Part shown: positions 27,401 to 35,721 of the stretch, piece after piece | Layout of the letters: the number at the start of each line of letters is the position of its first letter | Numbering within the stretch: the stretch's first letter is position 1 | Translations under genes and position numbers: made by a program | Notes under the pieces: generated by a model | What the model saw: only the letters and a program-made list of their open reading frames with translations | Told to the model about the DNA's origin: nothing | Database searches by the model: none | Assembly (NCBI GenBank): GCA_038230275.1 | Contig: JBBRNO010000021.1 | Span: 4,015 to 68,014, forward strand | Origin: JANXXV01 sp038230275 | Lineage (GTDB): Bacteria > Acidobacteriota > Terriglobia > Bryobacterales > Bryobacteraceae | Direction of reading: 5' to 3' | Length of the DNA: 64,000 nucleotides

Positions 27401-28250
27401 CAAGGCGCCCGGAGTGCTGACTCTGTTGGATGGAAATCCAGCGAACAATTTCCTGAAGCGCGCGCTTGCATTCAATCCGAACGGTGTGTTGAATGGGGCC
27501 CGGCGCATCACCATCGCGGGAACCTACGCCTACATTTTGTGCAATCGCGGTCTGGTGGTGGTGGATCTTCAGAATCCGCTGGAGCCGAAAGTTACGGCGG
27601 AGATGGGCGCGCCGGATCTTCTCGACCCGCAAGGGATCGCCATCCAATTCCGTTACGCGTTTGTGGTGGATAAGGAAGGCTTGAAAGTGCTGGACACCAC
27701 GTCGCTTGCGGAACCGCGACTGGTGAAAGGTGCAGTGGTTCCGCTTCCCGATGCGCGCAATGTCTATGTGGCGCGGACGTACGCCTACGTGGCCGGCGGC
27801 AAGCAGGGCATGGTGATCGTCGACGTGGAACGGCCGGAGCATCCGAAGTTCGATCAGGTGTTCAGTGCCGAAGGAGAGATCAACGACACTCGCGACATCA
27901 AACTGGGCATGACCGCCGCCAGCGCGTTTGCGTATATGGCCGATGGCAAGAATGGACTACGCATCGTGCAGTTGTTCGCTCCCAACGATACGCCGAACTA
28001 TCTGGGATTCAGCCCGCGCCCGAATCCGAAGCTGATTGCCACCTACAAGACCAAAGGCCCGGCGCTGATTGTCTCTAAGGGAATTGATCGCGACCGTGGC
28101 GTGGATGAAAGCGGAAACCAGTTGACCGTTTTCAACCGCCGCGGGTCCAGACCGTTCAATAAACAGGAAATGGAAAAGATGTATCTTCGAAACGGGAAGA
28201 TATATACCGTGACGAACGAGCCCCCCACGTTGCCGACAGGGAAAAAGTGA
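24459..28250 (+). CDS. Decaheme c-type cytochrome fused to LVIVD-repeat propeller
   Basis: 1263 residues. A single hydrophobic segment (about 18-38) serves as signal or anchor. Ten heme-binding motifs follow up to about residue 790: CVSCH, CADCH, an expanded CGTAGCH (C-x4-CH), CTACH, CIVCH, CADCH, CIDCH, CYTCH, CFGCH and CTDCH. The last third has repeated strands such as YLYAALGKGGFRVYDVA, AYILCNRGLVVVDLQNP, YAFVVDKEGLKVLDTTS and YAYVAGGKQGMVIVDVERP, typical of LVIVD propellers. The protein would carry electrons in the periplasm or at the cell surface. GTG 24459 or ATG 24465 may be the start. The next gene overlaps its stop (GTGA). Confidence 0.9.
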   Translation: MRMTESNYAKKRRMIRSALGAAAATFVLLFFVLLTSRVNRAQDAKRDTRKPGSSQIDFRQTQAEADTKSTGCVSCHGMTEAATMHPTATVRIGCADCHGGDSTVMKPAGTEAGAKAYTDAKLQAHPRPSVPGLWKNSGNPVRVQTDWLKESKEYIRFVNPGDLRVAELTCGTAGCHEQEVRNVRSSMMTHGAMLWQAALYNNGAIPWKNARFGESYSADGSPQRIKTWPPPSQEDTRTKGILPQLNPLLRWEITQPGNVLRVFERGGGPRGDLGSPNMEEDPGRPDEKLSDRGLGTLLRTDPVFLGLQKTRLLDPVLSLPGTNDHPGDYRNSGCTACHVVYANDRSPVHSGPYAQFGNRGRSAQIDPTIPKNESGHPIRHEFTRSIPTSQCIVCHIHPGTNMVASYLGYIWWDNETDGESMYPAKQKNPTDEERYQTWIANPEGAAARGKWKDMEFLEKIGTPEFNKELKHTQFADFHGHGWVFRGVYKRDRKGNLLDTEDKVVAPDDKQKFDKAVHLKDIHLEKGMHCADCHFSQDNHGNGNLYGETKNAVEVDCIDCHGSIDKKATLRTSAAAAPKGGTDMALLRTPWGQRRFTWLNGKLLQRSVVDKDREPWEVVQVLDTITPGNSHYSEKSRYAKTILKDGETWGAAPGDASKLAHSNSKMTCYTCHSSWTTSCFGCHLPMIANKKMPMLHNEGLTTRNYTSYNFEVLRDDIYMLGIDGTATKNRIAPTRSTCAVVVSSQNANRDWLYYQQQTISAEGYSGFGFSPYYPHTVRAKETKNCTDCHVSKGSDNNAWMAQLLMQGTNLVNFMGRYVFVAEGAKGFDAVVVAEHDDPPAVLGSDLHKLVYSDDYEKLVKAKRELEEADHHAGNVLDVQLRGEYLYAALGKGGFRVYDVANIDNKNFSEKMVTAPVSPLGQRLYVKTKFATAVASPSTLALDPLRTHDPANEEKAIALMYGFLYVTDLEEGLVVIGNPDLKSKAPGVLTLLDGNPANNFLKRALAFNPNGVLNGARRITIAGTYAYILCNRGLVVVDLQNPLEPKVTAEMGAPDLLDPQGIAIQFRYAFVVDKEGLKVLDTTSLAEPRLVKGAVVPLPDARNVYVARTYAYVAGGKQGMVIVDVERPEHPKFDQVFSAEGEINDTRDIKLGMTAASAFAYMADGKNGLRIVQLFAPNDTPNYLGFSPRPNPKLIATYKTKGPALIVSKGIDRDRGVDESGNQLTVFNRRGSRPFNKQEMEKMYLRNGKIYTVTNEPPTLPTGKK

Positions 28251-30916
28251 CGAAAGAGCATGAGCGCCTGGCGCGGCCGCATACAGACAAGCTTGTCCGG
28301 CCGTGGCGCAAGTGGGGCCCCTACGTCAGCGATCGCGCCTGGGGCACTGTGCGCGAGGATTACAGCGAGCACGGAACCGCCTGGGATTACTTAACGCACG
28401 ATCTGGCGCGCAGCAAGGCGTACCGTTGGGGCGATGACGCGATCGGCGGCATTTGCGACCGCTATGAGTTGATTGTCTTCGGGCTGGGGCTGTGGAACGG
28501 CCACGACCCCATCCTGAAAGAACGGCTCTTCGGACTGAACAGCGGTGAAGGCAATCATGGCGAGGACGTCAAAGAGTATTACTTCTATCTGGACAGCACG
28601 CCGACACATAGTTACATGAAAATGTTGTACAAGTATCCGCAGCGGGAATACCCGTACGGATGGCTGGTGGAGGAGAATCGGCGGCGCGCCGGGGGCGGGC
28701 CGGAATTCGAACTTCTGGACACCGGGGTCTTTGAGGACAACCGCTACTTCGATGTGGTCATCGAGTATGCGAAGGCATCGGAAGAAGACATCTGCATCCG
28801 AATTGAGGCTTTCAATCACGGTCCCGAGGAAGCGGAGCTGCATTTGATTCCGCAGCTTTGGTTTCGCAATACCTGGGCCTGGAGCAATCCGGCGCTGCCG
28901 GAACCGTCCATCACGCTTGGTGTTGCGCCAGAGGGCTGTATCAATCTTCGAGCCGACGACAGCAATGCGCTGCCTCCCAGGAATCTGCGGGCGGAGTATC
29001 GTCTGGGAGTGCGCAATCTTTATGCGCCCGGCGATGGGCAGCCACTATTCACGGACAACGAAACCAATGGCCCGCGTGTTTACGGCAATGGCGCCAGCAG
29101 CCGCAAGCCGCATGTGAAAGACGCCTTTCATCGTTACCTGGTGAACGGGGAGCGGGATTGCGTGAACCCGGCGCAAACCGGGACGAAGGCTTGCGTGAAT
29201 TACACGCTGCGGGTTGGCGCCGGGGAATCCGCCGTGCTGCGGCTGCGGTTGACGCCAGAGCAACTGGACCAACCTCTGCGCGAGGTGGACGAAATTGTGG
29301 CCGCGCGAAAACTGGACGCGGATGAGTTTTACGCCAGCGTCCATCCGGCCCATGCATCGGCGGAGGAACGCATGATCCAACGGCAGGCTCTGTCGAGTCT
29401 GCTGTGGAGCAAGCAGATCTACATCTTCGATGTGAACCAATGGTTGGAAGGCGACGATCCGCAGTGCCCGCCGCCCGATCGCCGCAAGCACAGCCGCAAT
29501 AAGCACTGGCGCCATTTGAACACCATGCGTATTCTTTCCATGCCGGATAAGTGGGAATATCCATGGTTCGCGGCCTGGGATCTGGCGTTTCAATGCGTGA
29601 CCCTGGCGCTGGTGGATCCCGGCTTCGCCAAGGACAATCTGTGGTTCCTGTTGTTCGAACAGTTCCAGCACATCAACGGGCAGATCCCGGCGTATGAGTG
29701 GGAATTCTCAGATTTGAATCCGCCCGTGCACGCCTGGGCCTGCTGGCGGGTTTACGATAGCGAACGACAGCGCACGGGGAAAGGCGAACGCGAATTCCTG
29801 GAGAAGTGTTTCCACAAACTGCTGATCAATTTCGCCTGGTGGGTGAACAAAGTGGACAGCCAGGGCAACAACGTCTTTGAGGGCGGATTCCTGGGCCTGG
29901 ACAACATCACCGTAGTGGATCGCAGCGAAAAATTGCCCAATGGAGCCATCCTGGAACAATCCGACGGCACCGGTTGGATGGCCTTTTTCTGCGTCTACAT
30001 GATGCGCATTGCGCTGGAGCTTTCCAAGGAGAACAAAGCCTACGAGGGGCTGGCGACCAAGTTCTTCGAACACTTCATTTACATCGGCGCGGCCATGAAG
30101 AACATGGGTGGCCGCGAATTTCAGCTTTGGGACGAGGAAGACGGATTCTTCTACGACGTGCTGCGTTATCCCAATGGCGAATTTCATCGCTTCCGCGTAC
30201 GGTCACTGGTGGGGCTGATTCCACTGTTCGCGGTGGAGGTGCTGAGCACCGCTGAATTGCAGGACCATCCGGAATTCCTGGCCAATATCGGCTGGTTTGT
30301 GCGCAACCGTCCCGATCTGGTCCGTCACGCCTGTTCGACGCCGATGAAGGTGGACGGGCCAGGGGTCATTCTTTCCATGGTGGATGAGCACCAGCTCAAG
30401 CGGCTGCTGGAAAGGCTTTGGAATCCGAATGAATTTCTATCGCCTGCCGGTGTTCGCAGCCTATCCGCCTATCATCGGGAACATCCATTCATCTTCGGCA
30501 ACAGCCGTGTGGGGTATGAACCGGCTGAAGAAGACGTCAAGCTGAAGGGCGGCAATTCCAACTGGCGAGGGCCCATCTGGTTTCCCACGGCGTATCTGAT
30601 TGTGGAATCCCTAGTCAAGTTTGGAGAGGCGCATGGTGCGGATTTCGGACTGCCCGCGGCGGATGGCGGCGTCACCACACCCAAGGTGATGGCGGAAGAG
30701 ATTGCCAGCCGGTTGATTCAGCTGTTCTGCCAGAATGAGCAGGGCCGCAGACCGGTCTTCGGTGGTGCGGAGAAATTCCAGACTGACCCCTATTGGAAGG
30801 ATCTGTTGCTGTTTTACGAGCATTTCCATGGGGACAACGGGGCAGGAATCGGGGCCAGCCACCAGACGGGATGGACCGCGCTGGTGGCGAACCTGATTGA
30901 TGAGTGGCGCGGCTAG
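28247..30916 (+). CDS. MGH1-type glycoside hydrolase (GH63-like)
   Basis: 889 residues. The fold is the (alpha/alpha)6 barrel of MGH1-like glycosidases. The sequence shows ERLARPHTDKLVRPWRKWGPYVSDRAWGTVRED in its N-terminal part (positions about 5-37), KWEYPWFAAWDLAFQCVTLA near 427-446, and the late GPIWFPTAYLIVESL. Members hydrolyse alpha-glucosides or mannosylglycerate-like solutes. No signal peptide is visible, so it is cytosolic. The GTG start overlaps the cytochrome stop (GTGA), so it is translated with a respiratory gene, an odd pairing. The last residues keep the full domain. Confidence 0.85.
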   Translation: MTKEHERLARPHTDKLVRPWRKWGPYVSDRAWGTVREDYSEHGTAWDYLTHDLARSKAYRWGDDAIGGICDRYELIVFGLGLWNGHDPILKERLFGLNSGEGNHGEDVKEYYFYLDSTPTHSYMKMLYKYPQREYPYGWLVEENRRRAGGGPEFELLDTGVFEDNRYFDVVIEYAKASEEDICIRIEAFNHGPEEAELHLIPQLWFRNTWAWSNPALPEPSITLGVAPEGCINLRADDSNALPPRNLRAEYRLGVRNLYAPGDGQPLFTDNETNGPRVYGNGASSRKPHVKDAFHRYLVNGERDCVNPAQTGTKACVNYTLRVGAGESAVLRLRLTPEQLDQPLREVDEIVAARKLDADEFYASVHPAHASAEERMIQRQALSSLLWSKQIYIFDVNQWLEGDDPQCPPPDRRKHSRNKHWRHLNTMRILSMPDKWEYPWFAAWDLAFQCVTLALVDPGFAKDNLWFLLFEQFQHINGQIPAYEWEFSDLNPPVHAWACWRVYDSERQRTGKGEREFLEKCFHKLLINFAWWVNKVDSQGNNVFEGGFLGLDNITVVDRSEKLPNGAILEQSDGTGWMAFFCVYMMRIALELSKENKAYEGLATKFFEHFIYIGAAMKNMGGREFQLWDEEDGFFYDVLRYPNGEFHRFRVRSLVGLIPLFAVEVLSTAELQDHPEFLANIGWFVRNRPDLVRHACSTPMKVDGPGVILSMVDEHQLKRLLERLWNPNEFLSPAGVRSLSAYHREHPFIFGNSRVGYEPAEEDVKLKGGNSNWRGPIWFPTAYLIVESLVKFGEAHGADFGLPAADGGVTTPKVMAEEIASRLIQLFCQNEQGRRPVFGGAEKFQTDPYWKDLLLFYEHFHGDNGAGIGASHQTGWTALVANLIDEWRG

Positions 30917-30921
30917 CGTAC

Positions 30922-31063
30922 TGTCCGACAAATAACTGGACACAAGAAACGGCTTGCTCACGCGCGCGGCTCGGTCTCGAACTCGTTGCTGCAACAGTAG
31001 TGTCCGAGCTGCGACTGTAACGGAGTGGTTTCCGGCAGTGTCCACCCAATTCGCGGACACTAC
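30922..31063. repeat. MITE/REP-like palindromic element
   Basis: The gap holds several copies of a TGTCC/GGACA motif. The first is a hairpin with TGTCC at 30922-30926 and GGACA at 30938-30942. A 67-base segment (30997-31063) is bounded by perfect 10-base inverted ends, GTAGTGTCCG and CGGACACTAC. Inside it AGTGTCC (31037-31043) pairs with GGACACT (31055-31061). It has no coding capacity. Inverted ends of this kind suggest a tiny non-autonomous mobile element or an IS scar. Confidence 0.55.
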
Positions 31064-31133
31064 ACTAGCGTGTGTTGTAACACCGCAAGGAAAGGCTTGA
31101 TGGAGCTGCTATCCCCGCGATGCTTATTGCTTG

Positions 31134-31300
31134 CTGAAATTCGCCTGAGCTGAGGAGTTGCTGTTGATGGTTAGCGTGCAGGTGTTGTTGGCGCCAGTAC
31201 AGGCGCCGCCCCAACTGACAAACGTCTTGCCGGCGGGTTATGTTGCCGTAAGGGTTATCGCGGCTGCGTTTCGTCCTTCACCTTGCCCGTTGGCCGCGGC
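31134..31300 (-). pseudogene. Remnant of a secreted InlB B-repeat-like (List-Bact_rpt) protein
   Basis: The minus strand encodes NAAAITLTAT, an in-frame TAA, then PAGKTFVSWGGACTGANN and CTLTINSNSSAQANF up to TAA at 31134-31136. The TLTATPA-GKTF-SWGGAC-G pattern is that of bacterial List-Bact_rpt repeats in secreted proteins. The internal stop and the absence of the rest of the gene make this a fragment. Together with the palindromic element beside it, it fills the 418-base space between the convergent glycosidase and cytochrome genes. Confidence 0.6.
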
Positions 31301-31334
31301 AACCCAGGCGCTGCGGAACAGAAATCTCCGTCTT

Positions 31335-32666
31335 TTATTTCCGGCTGGAAATCAGCTGATGAATACTCAACGTGCCATTGACAGGTTTCTCTTTGCTCCA
31401 GTCGTGGTAGTCGTGGCATTCAAAGCATCGTGCCTCGGCCGTATTCGTCTTGCCGGCGCGATGGCATTCCTGACAGGTTTCAATTCCCGGCAACAGAATG
31501 TCCGAGGCATCTTTACTGCCGCTGGCCTTGGCGTGGCAGGAATCGCAATTCACCAGGCGGTGGGCCTGATGGTCGAAGCGGGCATTCTTCATCCAACGTG
31601 CATTGATGGCGGCCTTGGGCACTTGCGGCACCTTCGCCGCGGCCACGTAGAGCAGGCGATGGCACTCCTTACACGTCTTGCCCCATAGCAGTTGCTCGGC
31701 CTCACCCATCATTTGCGCAACCCACTCCGCGGCATTGTGAGGCGGAGGCAGCGGCGGCCTGCGTGGGATTCGCTGATCCAGGGTGACCACATGAATTTCA
31801 TCGGGATGCAACGCAATGTACGCGGTGAATTTCTTGAACACCGCTTCACGCACCATCTCGGGCTTCTTGTGCGGAACGGCGTCTTTGAACCGCTGGTCGA
31901 ATCCCAGCGGATGGCACGCCGAGCAATGCTCCATGAAGTTAACCGGGGCCATATAAGCGCGCGTGGAAACGTGCGGGCTGAAGGACGCTTGCACCGGCTG
32001 CGGCCCGGACGGATCGGGTTCGCCGTAAGGCATCGCGCGCTTGACACCCTCCGGCTGGTGGCAATCGGCGCACTGCATCTGCACATTGGATCCCCGCGGT
32101 CCACGCAAATCCTTCTTCAGATGGACCTGGTGGTTGAACTTGATACTGGTGGAATCGTGCTGGCCCGGCCGCACCGCGGCGAATTCCGGGTGGCCGCTGT
32201 TAAAGCTCTTGATGCTGGCCGCCACTCGCAGGGTGCCGCTCTTGGTTTTCAGATCGCCGTGGCATTCCGTGCAGCCGCCATCGTTTACGCGCGCCAGTGA
32301 GGTTTCGCCGCTATGCTCCACGTGGCAACTGGAGCACGCGGGGGTGTAGAACTGCTGTGCCTGATGGATGGGGCCATCGTGGCACGATTGGCACGACTGG
32401 TCTGTCACCTTTGCTGAAAACGCAGTCTTGCTGGAATGGCAGGCGGTACAGTTCTGGCCGAACACCGCATGTGAGGATTTGATGGGTCCGCTGGAATATA
32501 CCGCCGGATTGCTCGCCATGGCATGCCATGCCAGCCACGACAAACCCGCCGCGGTGAAGATAATGGTCAGCAGGCGGCGCCATTGCGCAATGGGAAAGAC
32601 GCGCTTGAAGTAATCGCGGTCGATGCGCTGTGCAAGGTTCTTGGTGGTGCGGGTCCGCCTGGCCAT
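31335..32666 (-). CDS. Decaheme c-type cytochrome, membrane-anchored
   Basis: 443 residues. One N-terminal transmembrane helix (about 32-50) acts as an uncleaved anchor. Ten CXXCH motifs follow: CTACH, CQSCH, CSSCH, CTECH, CADCH, CSACH, CKECH, CDSCH, CQECH and CFECH. Free histidines in elements such as IKFNHQVHL and ARFDHQAHRL are probable distal ligands, giving bis-His hemes. The pattern resembles cytochrome c3/NapC-related multiheme proteins facing the periplasm. It is last in the leftward operon behind a membrane protein and NADH-dehydrogenase-like modules, so it is the likely periplasmic electron acceptor of that chain. Its gene ends tail to tail with the MGH1 operon. Confidence 0.92.
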   Translation of the reverse strand: MARRTRTTKNLAQRIDRDYFKRVFPIAQWRRLLTIIFTAAGLSWLAWHAMASNPAVYSSGPIKSSHAVFGQNCTACHSSKTAFSAKVTDQSCQSCHDGPIHQAQQFYTPACSSCHVEHSGETSLARVNDGGCTECHGDLKTKSGTLRVAASIKSFNSGHPEFAAVRPGQHDSTSIKFNHQVHLKKDLRGPRGSNVQMQCADCHQPEGVKRAMPYGEPDPSGPQPVQASFSPHVSTRAYMAPVNFMEHCSACHPLGFDQRFKDAVPHKKPEMVREAVFKKFTAYIALHPDEIHVVTLDQRIPRRPPLPPPHNAAEWVAQMMGEAEQLLWGKTCKECHRLLYVAAAKVPQVPKAAINARWMKNARFDHQAHRLVNCDSCHAKASGSKDASDILLPGIETCQECHRAGKTNTAEARCFECHDYHDWSKEKPVNGTLSIHQLISSRK

Positions 32667-32667
32667 C

Positions 32668-33561
32668 TTAGTAGCGCAACGCCATCACGGCGTGCACCCC
32701 TCCCAATACCAGCAGCAAAATCGATAACGGAACGTGAACCAGAAGCCACCCGTGCAACCACCGATACAGGCGAATCTGCCGGTTCAGTTGCCGCTCTTCT
32801 TCGCAAATGCTTTCCAGGTCGGTGAGCACGGAATGCACGGAGGAGGGCAGCATCCGGCGCAGGGAAGCGAAGATCTCAGCCGAGCGCTGCGGTTCCTGCA
32901 ATTCCGCGCCGGGGGCCTCCGGGTTGGCGAAGAAGGGACGCATGGTGCTGATGTATAACTCGCGGAAATGTTCTTTCTCTTCCTGCTCAATCTCAATCAG
33001 AGACACGACGGCGACCATCGGATCCACAGCGGCCGTTGCGGCGGCACTTCCGCGATCCATGGTGCCGAAAACGGAGGTGACCAGGTTCTCCGCTTCGTCG
33101 CGAAGCTGCTGGCGAACGTGGGGGATCTCCTCGTAGATGGTTTCCAGCGGGACGCGCCGGGTCATCATTCCGGGAAGGTAGTGCTGCAATACCGCGCCCA
33201 CAATACCGCTCAACACTACAATGAACAACAAGGCCATTAGCACGGCGGTCAGCGGTCCACGCCACGCAAAGCCTCCGTGGAACAAGATCATGGGAAAGCT
33301 TAGCAGCCCCAGCCAGAGGTGGCCGCGCATCCACGTTTTGGCCCGGCCGATTCTCCACACCGGAACTTTTTTGCGCGCCCCCAGCAAACCCGCAAACAAC
33401 ATGAAACCGTACCCGGCGATGCCGTAGATCAGACCAAGAAAGCTTCCTCCCTTGGGTCCGCTGGGCGCAGTCATCGCGTAAGGCAGATACATTGCCAGAC
33501 TGATGCCGAAAATCGCGAGACTGGCGATCAACCAGGGGCGGTGAGTTTCGTCGATTCGCAT
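32668..33561 (-). CDS. Membrane protein, candidate b-type cytochrome subunit
   Basis: 297 residues with about five membrane helices: near 10-30, 42-62, 78-98, 102-128 and 268-292. Helix-associated histidines occur in MRGHLWLGLL, MILFHGGF, AVLQHYLPG, YRWLHGWLLVH and LGGVHAVMALRY, enough to ligate two b hemes in the manner of cytochrome b561/ferric-reductase-like proteins. A long cytoplasmic segment of about 140 residues separates helices 4 and 5. Gene order, one base from the decaheme gene, supports a role in passing electrons across the membrane. The family name is inferred, not recognised. Confidence 0.65.
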   Translation of the reverse strand: MRIDETHRPWLIASLAIFGISLAMYLPYAMTAPSGPKGGSFLGLIYGIAGYGFMLFAGLLGARKKVPVWRIGRAKTWMRGHLWLGLLSFPMILFHGGFAWRGPLTAVLMALLFIVVLSGIVGAVLQHYLPGMMTRRVPLETIYEEIPHVRQQLRDEAENLVTSVFGTMDRGSAAATAAVDPMVAVVSLIEIEQEEKEHFRELYISTMRPFFANPEAPGAELQEPQRSAEIFASLRRMLPSSVHSVLTDLESICEEERQLNRQIRLYRWLHGWLLVHVPLSILLLVLGGVHAVMALRY

Positions 33562-33570
33562 CGCTGGCTC

Positions 33571-35721
33571 CTACAGCCTCCCCGGGACGGCCTGCTTCAA
33601 GTTGAAAAATTTCAGCGGATCCACGCGGTGCGCGGCGTCATGCGGGCAGGCATAGACGCAACTGGGCTCTTCGTGATCCATGCACAGATCGCAAGAGGTT
33701 GCCTTTTGCTTCACCACCGCCACCTGGCGCGACGGCATCAACGGATCCGGTTCGTTCACCGTGAACGGATGCATGTTGATGTTGCCGTACGGGCAATTTT
33801 TCGCGCACAGACCGCAGCCGATGCACCAGTCTTCAATGTAGATTTCCAGCGAATTGCGCCGCCGGATGGAACCTACCGGGCAACCCACCATGCACAGTGG
33901 ATCGCGGCACTGGCGGCAGGAGGTGGGCACCAGATAGTGATCGAAGCGCAGACCTTCGCGAATCAGCCGGGTGACTCCGTCGTGCGAATCGGCGCAGGCT
34001 TTCACGCAATTATCGCAGCGGGTACATTTGTCCAGATCCAGAATCAGCAGGCTCTGGGCTTCCATCAGACCTTGTTCCAGGAAGCGGTCGAGTGGAACGC
34101 TGGTAGCTTTGTTCAACCGCATGCGGTTCTGTTCTTCCCGTTCGGCGGCCACGTGCAGCAGGTTCTCATGGATGTCAGGGAACCGGTCCATCATGTGACG
34201 GAAGTCCTCTGCCTGAATGCGAACCAGTTCCACATGGTCCAGTGCCGTGCAAGATGCGGTTCGACGTCCGCCGGGACTGAGCAGTCCCATCTCGCCGAAG
34301 TATTCGCCACGGCCCAGGTAGGCCAGAACCAACTCTCCGCCGGGATGCTCTTCGGCCACTTTCACAAAGCCAATGCGCACCAGGTAGAAGCTATCGGCAA
34401 TCTCACCCTGGCGGCAAATGGAATCGCCTTTTGAGAACCGCACCAGCTCCACCTTGTTTCGCAGCTCGTCAATAAAGTCTTCGCTCAAGGAAGAGAAGAT
34501 GGGAACGGTCCGCAAGTGGTCGTCCAACGCGCGTTTGCGATAGTTGGCGTCCAGCTTGGCGCGCATATTCTTGTTGCGCTGGATGATGTCGAGCACATTG
34601 CGCAACATTTCATACATTACGCAGTCGGTGGAGGCGCGCACGGTTGCCGAGCGCGGGTACAAACTCATGCACGTCATTTCACCGAACAAGTCACCTGGGC
34701 CCAATTCGGCGGTTGGATGCGCCATATCCAGATCCACCGGAGCATCGATGCGGATCATCCGCTTCTGATCTACGCCGTCGTCCGTGTGTTTTGGACTACC
34801 CGTCAGGATGCTGGTCAACCGGCTGAAAAATCCCTTGGCGCCACCCTCTGTTTTCACGTGGGCCATGGGCGTGGAGAGGAATACCTCCGCCTTCCCTTCG
34901 GCAATGTAGAATGCCGTGGATCCGTATTCGCCCTCACGGCAGATGATGTCGCCCTTCTTGAAGTGCCGCGTCACCACCGCGTTCTGGTTCAGCTCCAGAA
35001 ACGTTCCTGAAATTTCTTCGAAGTATGGCAGCTTGAGCAGGTCGTCCACCTGCACCGGTTCGCCGCCCGGAATCACCGTTTGGATAATGCTTTTGTTCGT
35101 CAGCGCGCCGGTGGGGCAGGAAATCATACATTCCCCGCAGGAAACGCAGGATGAATTTCCCATCGGCAGATTGTTATCGAACGCAATGCCGGCCTGATAT
35201 CCTTTACCTCGGCGAGCCAGCACGTCGTTGTGCTTTAGATCGTCGCAACCCCGGATACAACGGTCGCAAAGGATGCAGGCCTCGTGGTCCACCGCGATCA
35301 CGAATGACGAATTGTCCTGGCCGCGCGGCGAAAGCCGTTTCGCATACCGCGACTTCTTGATCCCTTCCTCGCGCGCCAGCGTTTCCAGTTCGCAATCGCC
35401 GGATTGTTGTTGACGGGCGCAGGGGCTGGGATGGTCGGCCATCAACAGCTCCACCAGCGTCCTGCGCGCACCCAGCACCTTTGGCGAATTAGTGCTGACT
35501 TTCATGCCGTTTTCGGCGGGTCGAACACAGGCGGCGGATAACACGCGGCCACCGGCGTCCACCAGGCACACGCGGCACACGCCAACGGGCACTTCGTTCT
35601 GCTGATGGCACAGTGTGGGAATGGGAATGCCGATGATCCGGGCAGCGTCGAAGATGGTGGTTCCCGCCGGAACCGACACGGGTGTACCGTCGATCACCAG
35701 GTCAAGCAGGGTCTCGGTCAT
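33571..35721 (-). CDS. Iron-sulfur protein with NuoG-like N-terminus, two cNMP-binding domains and HycB-like C-terminus
   Basis: 716 residues. Residues 1-75 form a 2Fe-2S domain (Cys38, 49, 52, 65). His97/Cys101/Cys110 begin a NuoG-type 4Fe-4S region. Cys149-159 and 192-202 are two CxxCxxC ferredoxin clusters. Two cyclic-nucleotide-binding domains follow: about 238-380 (phosphate cassette GDLFGEM, then PRSATVRAS) and 400-520 (GEYFGEMGLL, then RTASCT). Residues 560-705 hold four further cysteine clusters like HycB/DmsB electron-transfer subunits. No molybdopterin domain. The start overlaps the NuoEF stop (ATGA). It likely carries electrons from NADH to the membrane under allosteric control. 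Confidence 0.88.
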   Translation of the reverse strand: MTETLLDLVIDGTPVSVPAGTTIFDAARIIGIPIPTLCHQQNEVPVGVCRVCLVDAGGRVLSAACVRPAENGMKVSTNSPKVLGARRTLVELLMADHPSPCARQQQSGDCELETLAREEGIKKSRYAKRLSPRGQDNSSFVIAVDHEACILCDRCIRGCDDLKHNDVLARRGKGYQAGIAFDNNLPMGNSSCVSCGECMISCPTGALTNKSIIQTVIPGGEPVQVDDLLKLPYFEEISGTFLELNQNAVVTRHFKKGDIICREGEYGSTAFYIAEGKAEVFLSTPMAHVKTEGGAKGFFSRLTSILTGSPKHTDDGVDQKRMIRIDAPVDLDMAHPTAELGPGDLFGEMTCMSLYPRSATVRASTDCVMYEMLRNVLDIIQRNKNMRAKLDANYRKRALDDHLRTVPIFSSLSEDFIDELRNKVELVRFSKGDSICRQGEIADSFYLVRIGFVKVAEEHPGGELVLAYLGRGEYFGEMGLLSPGGRRTASCTALDHVELVRIQAEDFRHMMDRFPDIHENLLHVAAEREEQNRMRLNKATSVPLDRFLEQGLMEAQSLLILDLDKCTRCDNCVKACADSHDGVTRLIREGLRFDHYLVPTSCRQCRDPLCMVGCPVGSIRRRNSLEIYIEDWCIGCGLCAKNCPYGNINMHPFTVNEPDPLMPSRQVAVVKQKATSCDLCMDHEEPSCVYACPHDAAHRVDPLKFFNLKQAVPGRL

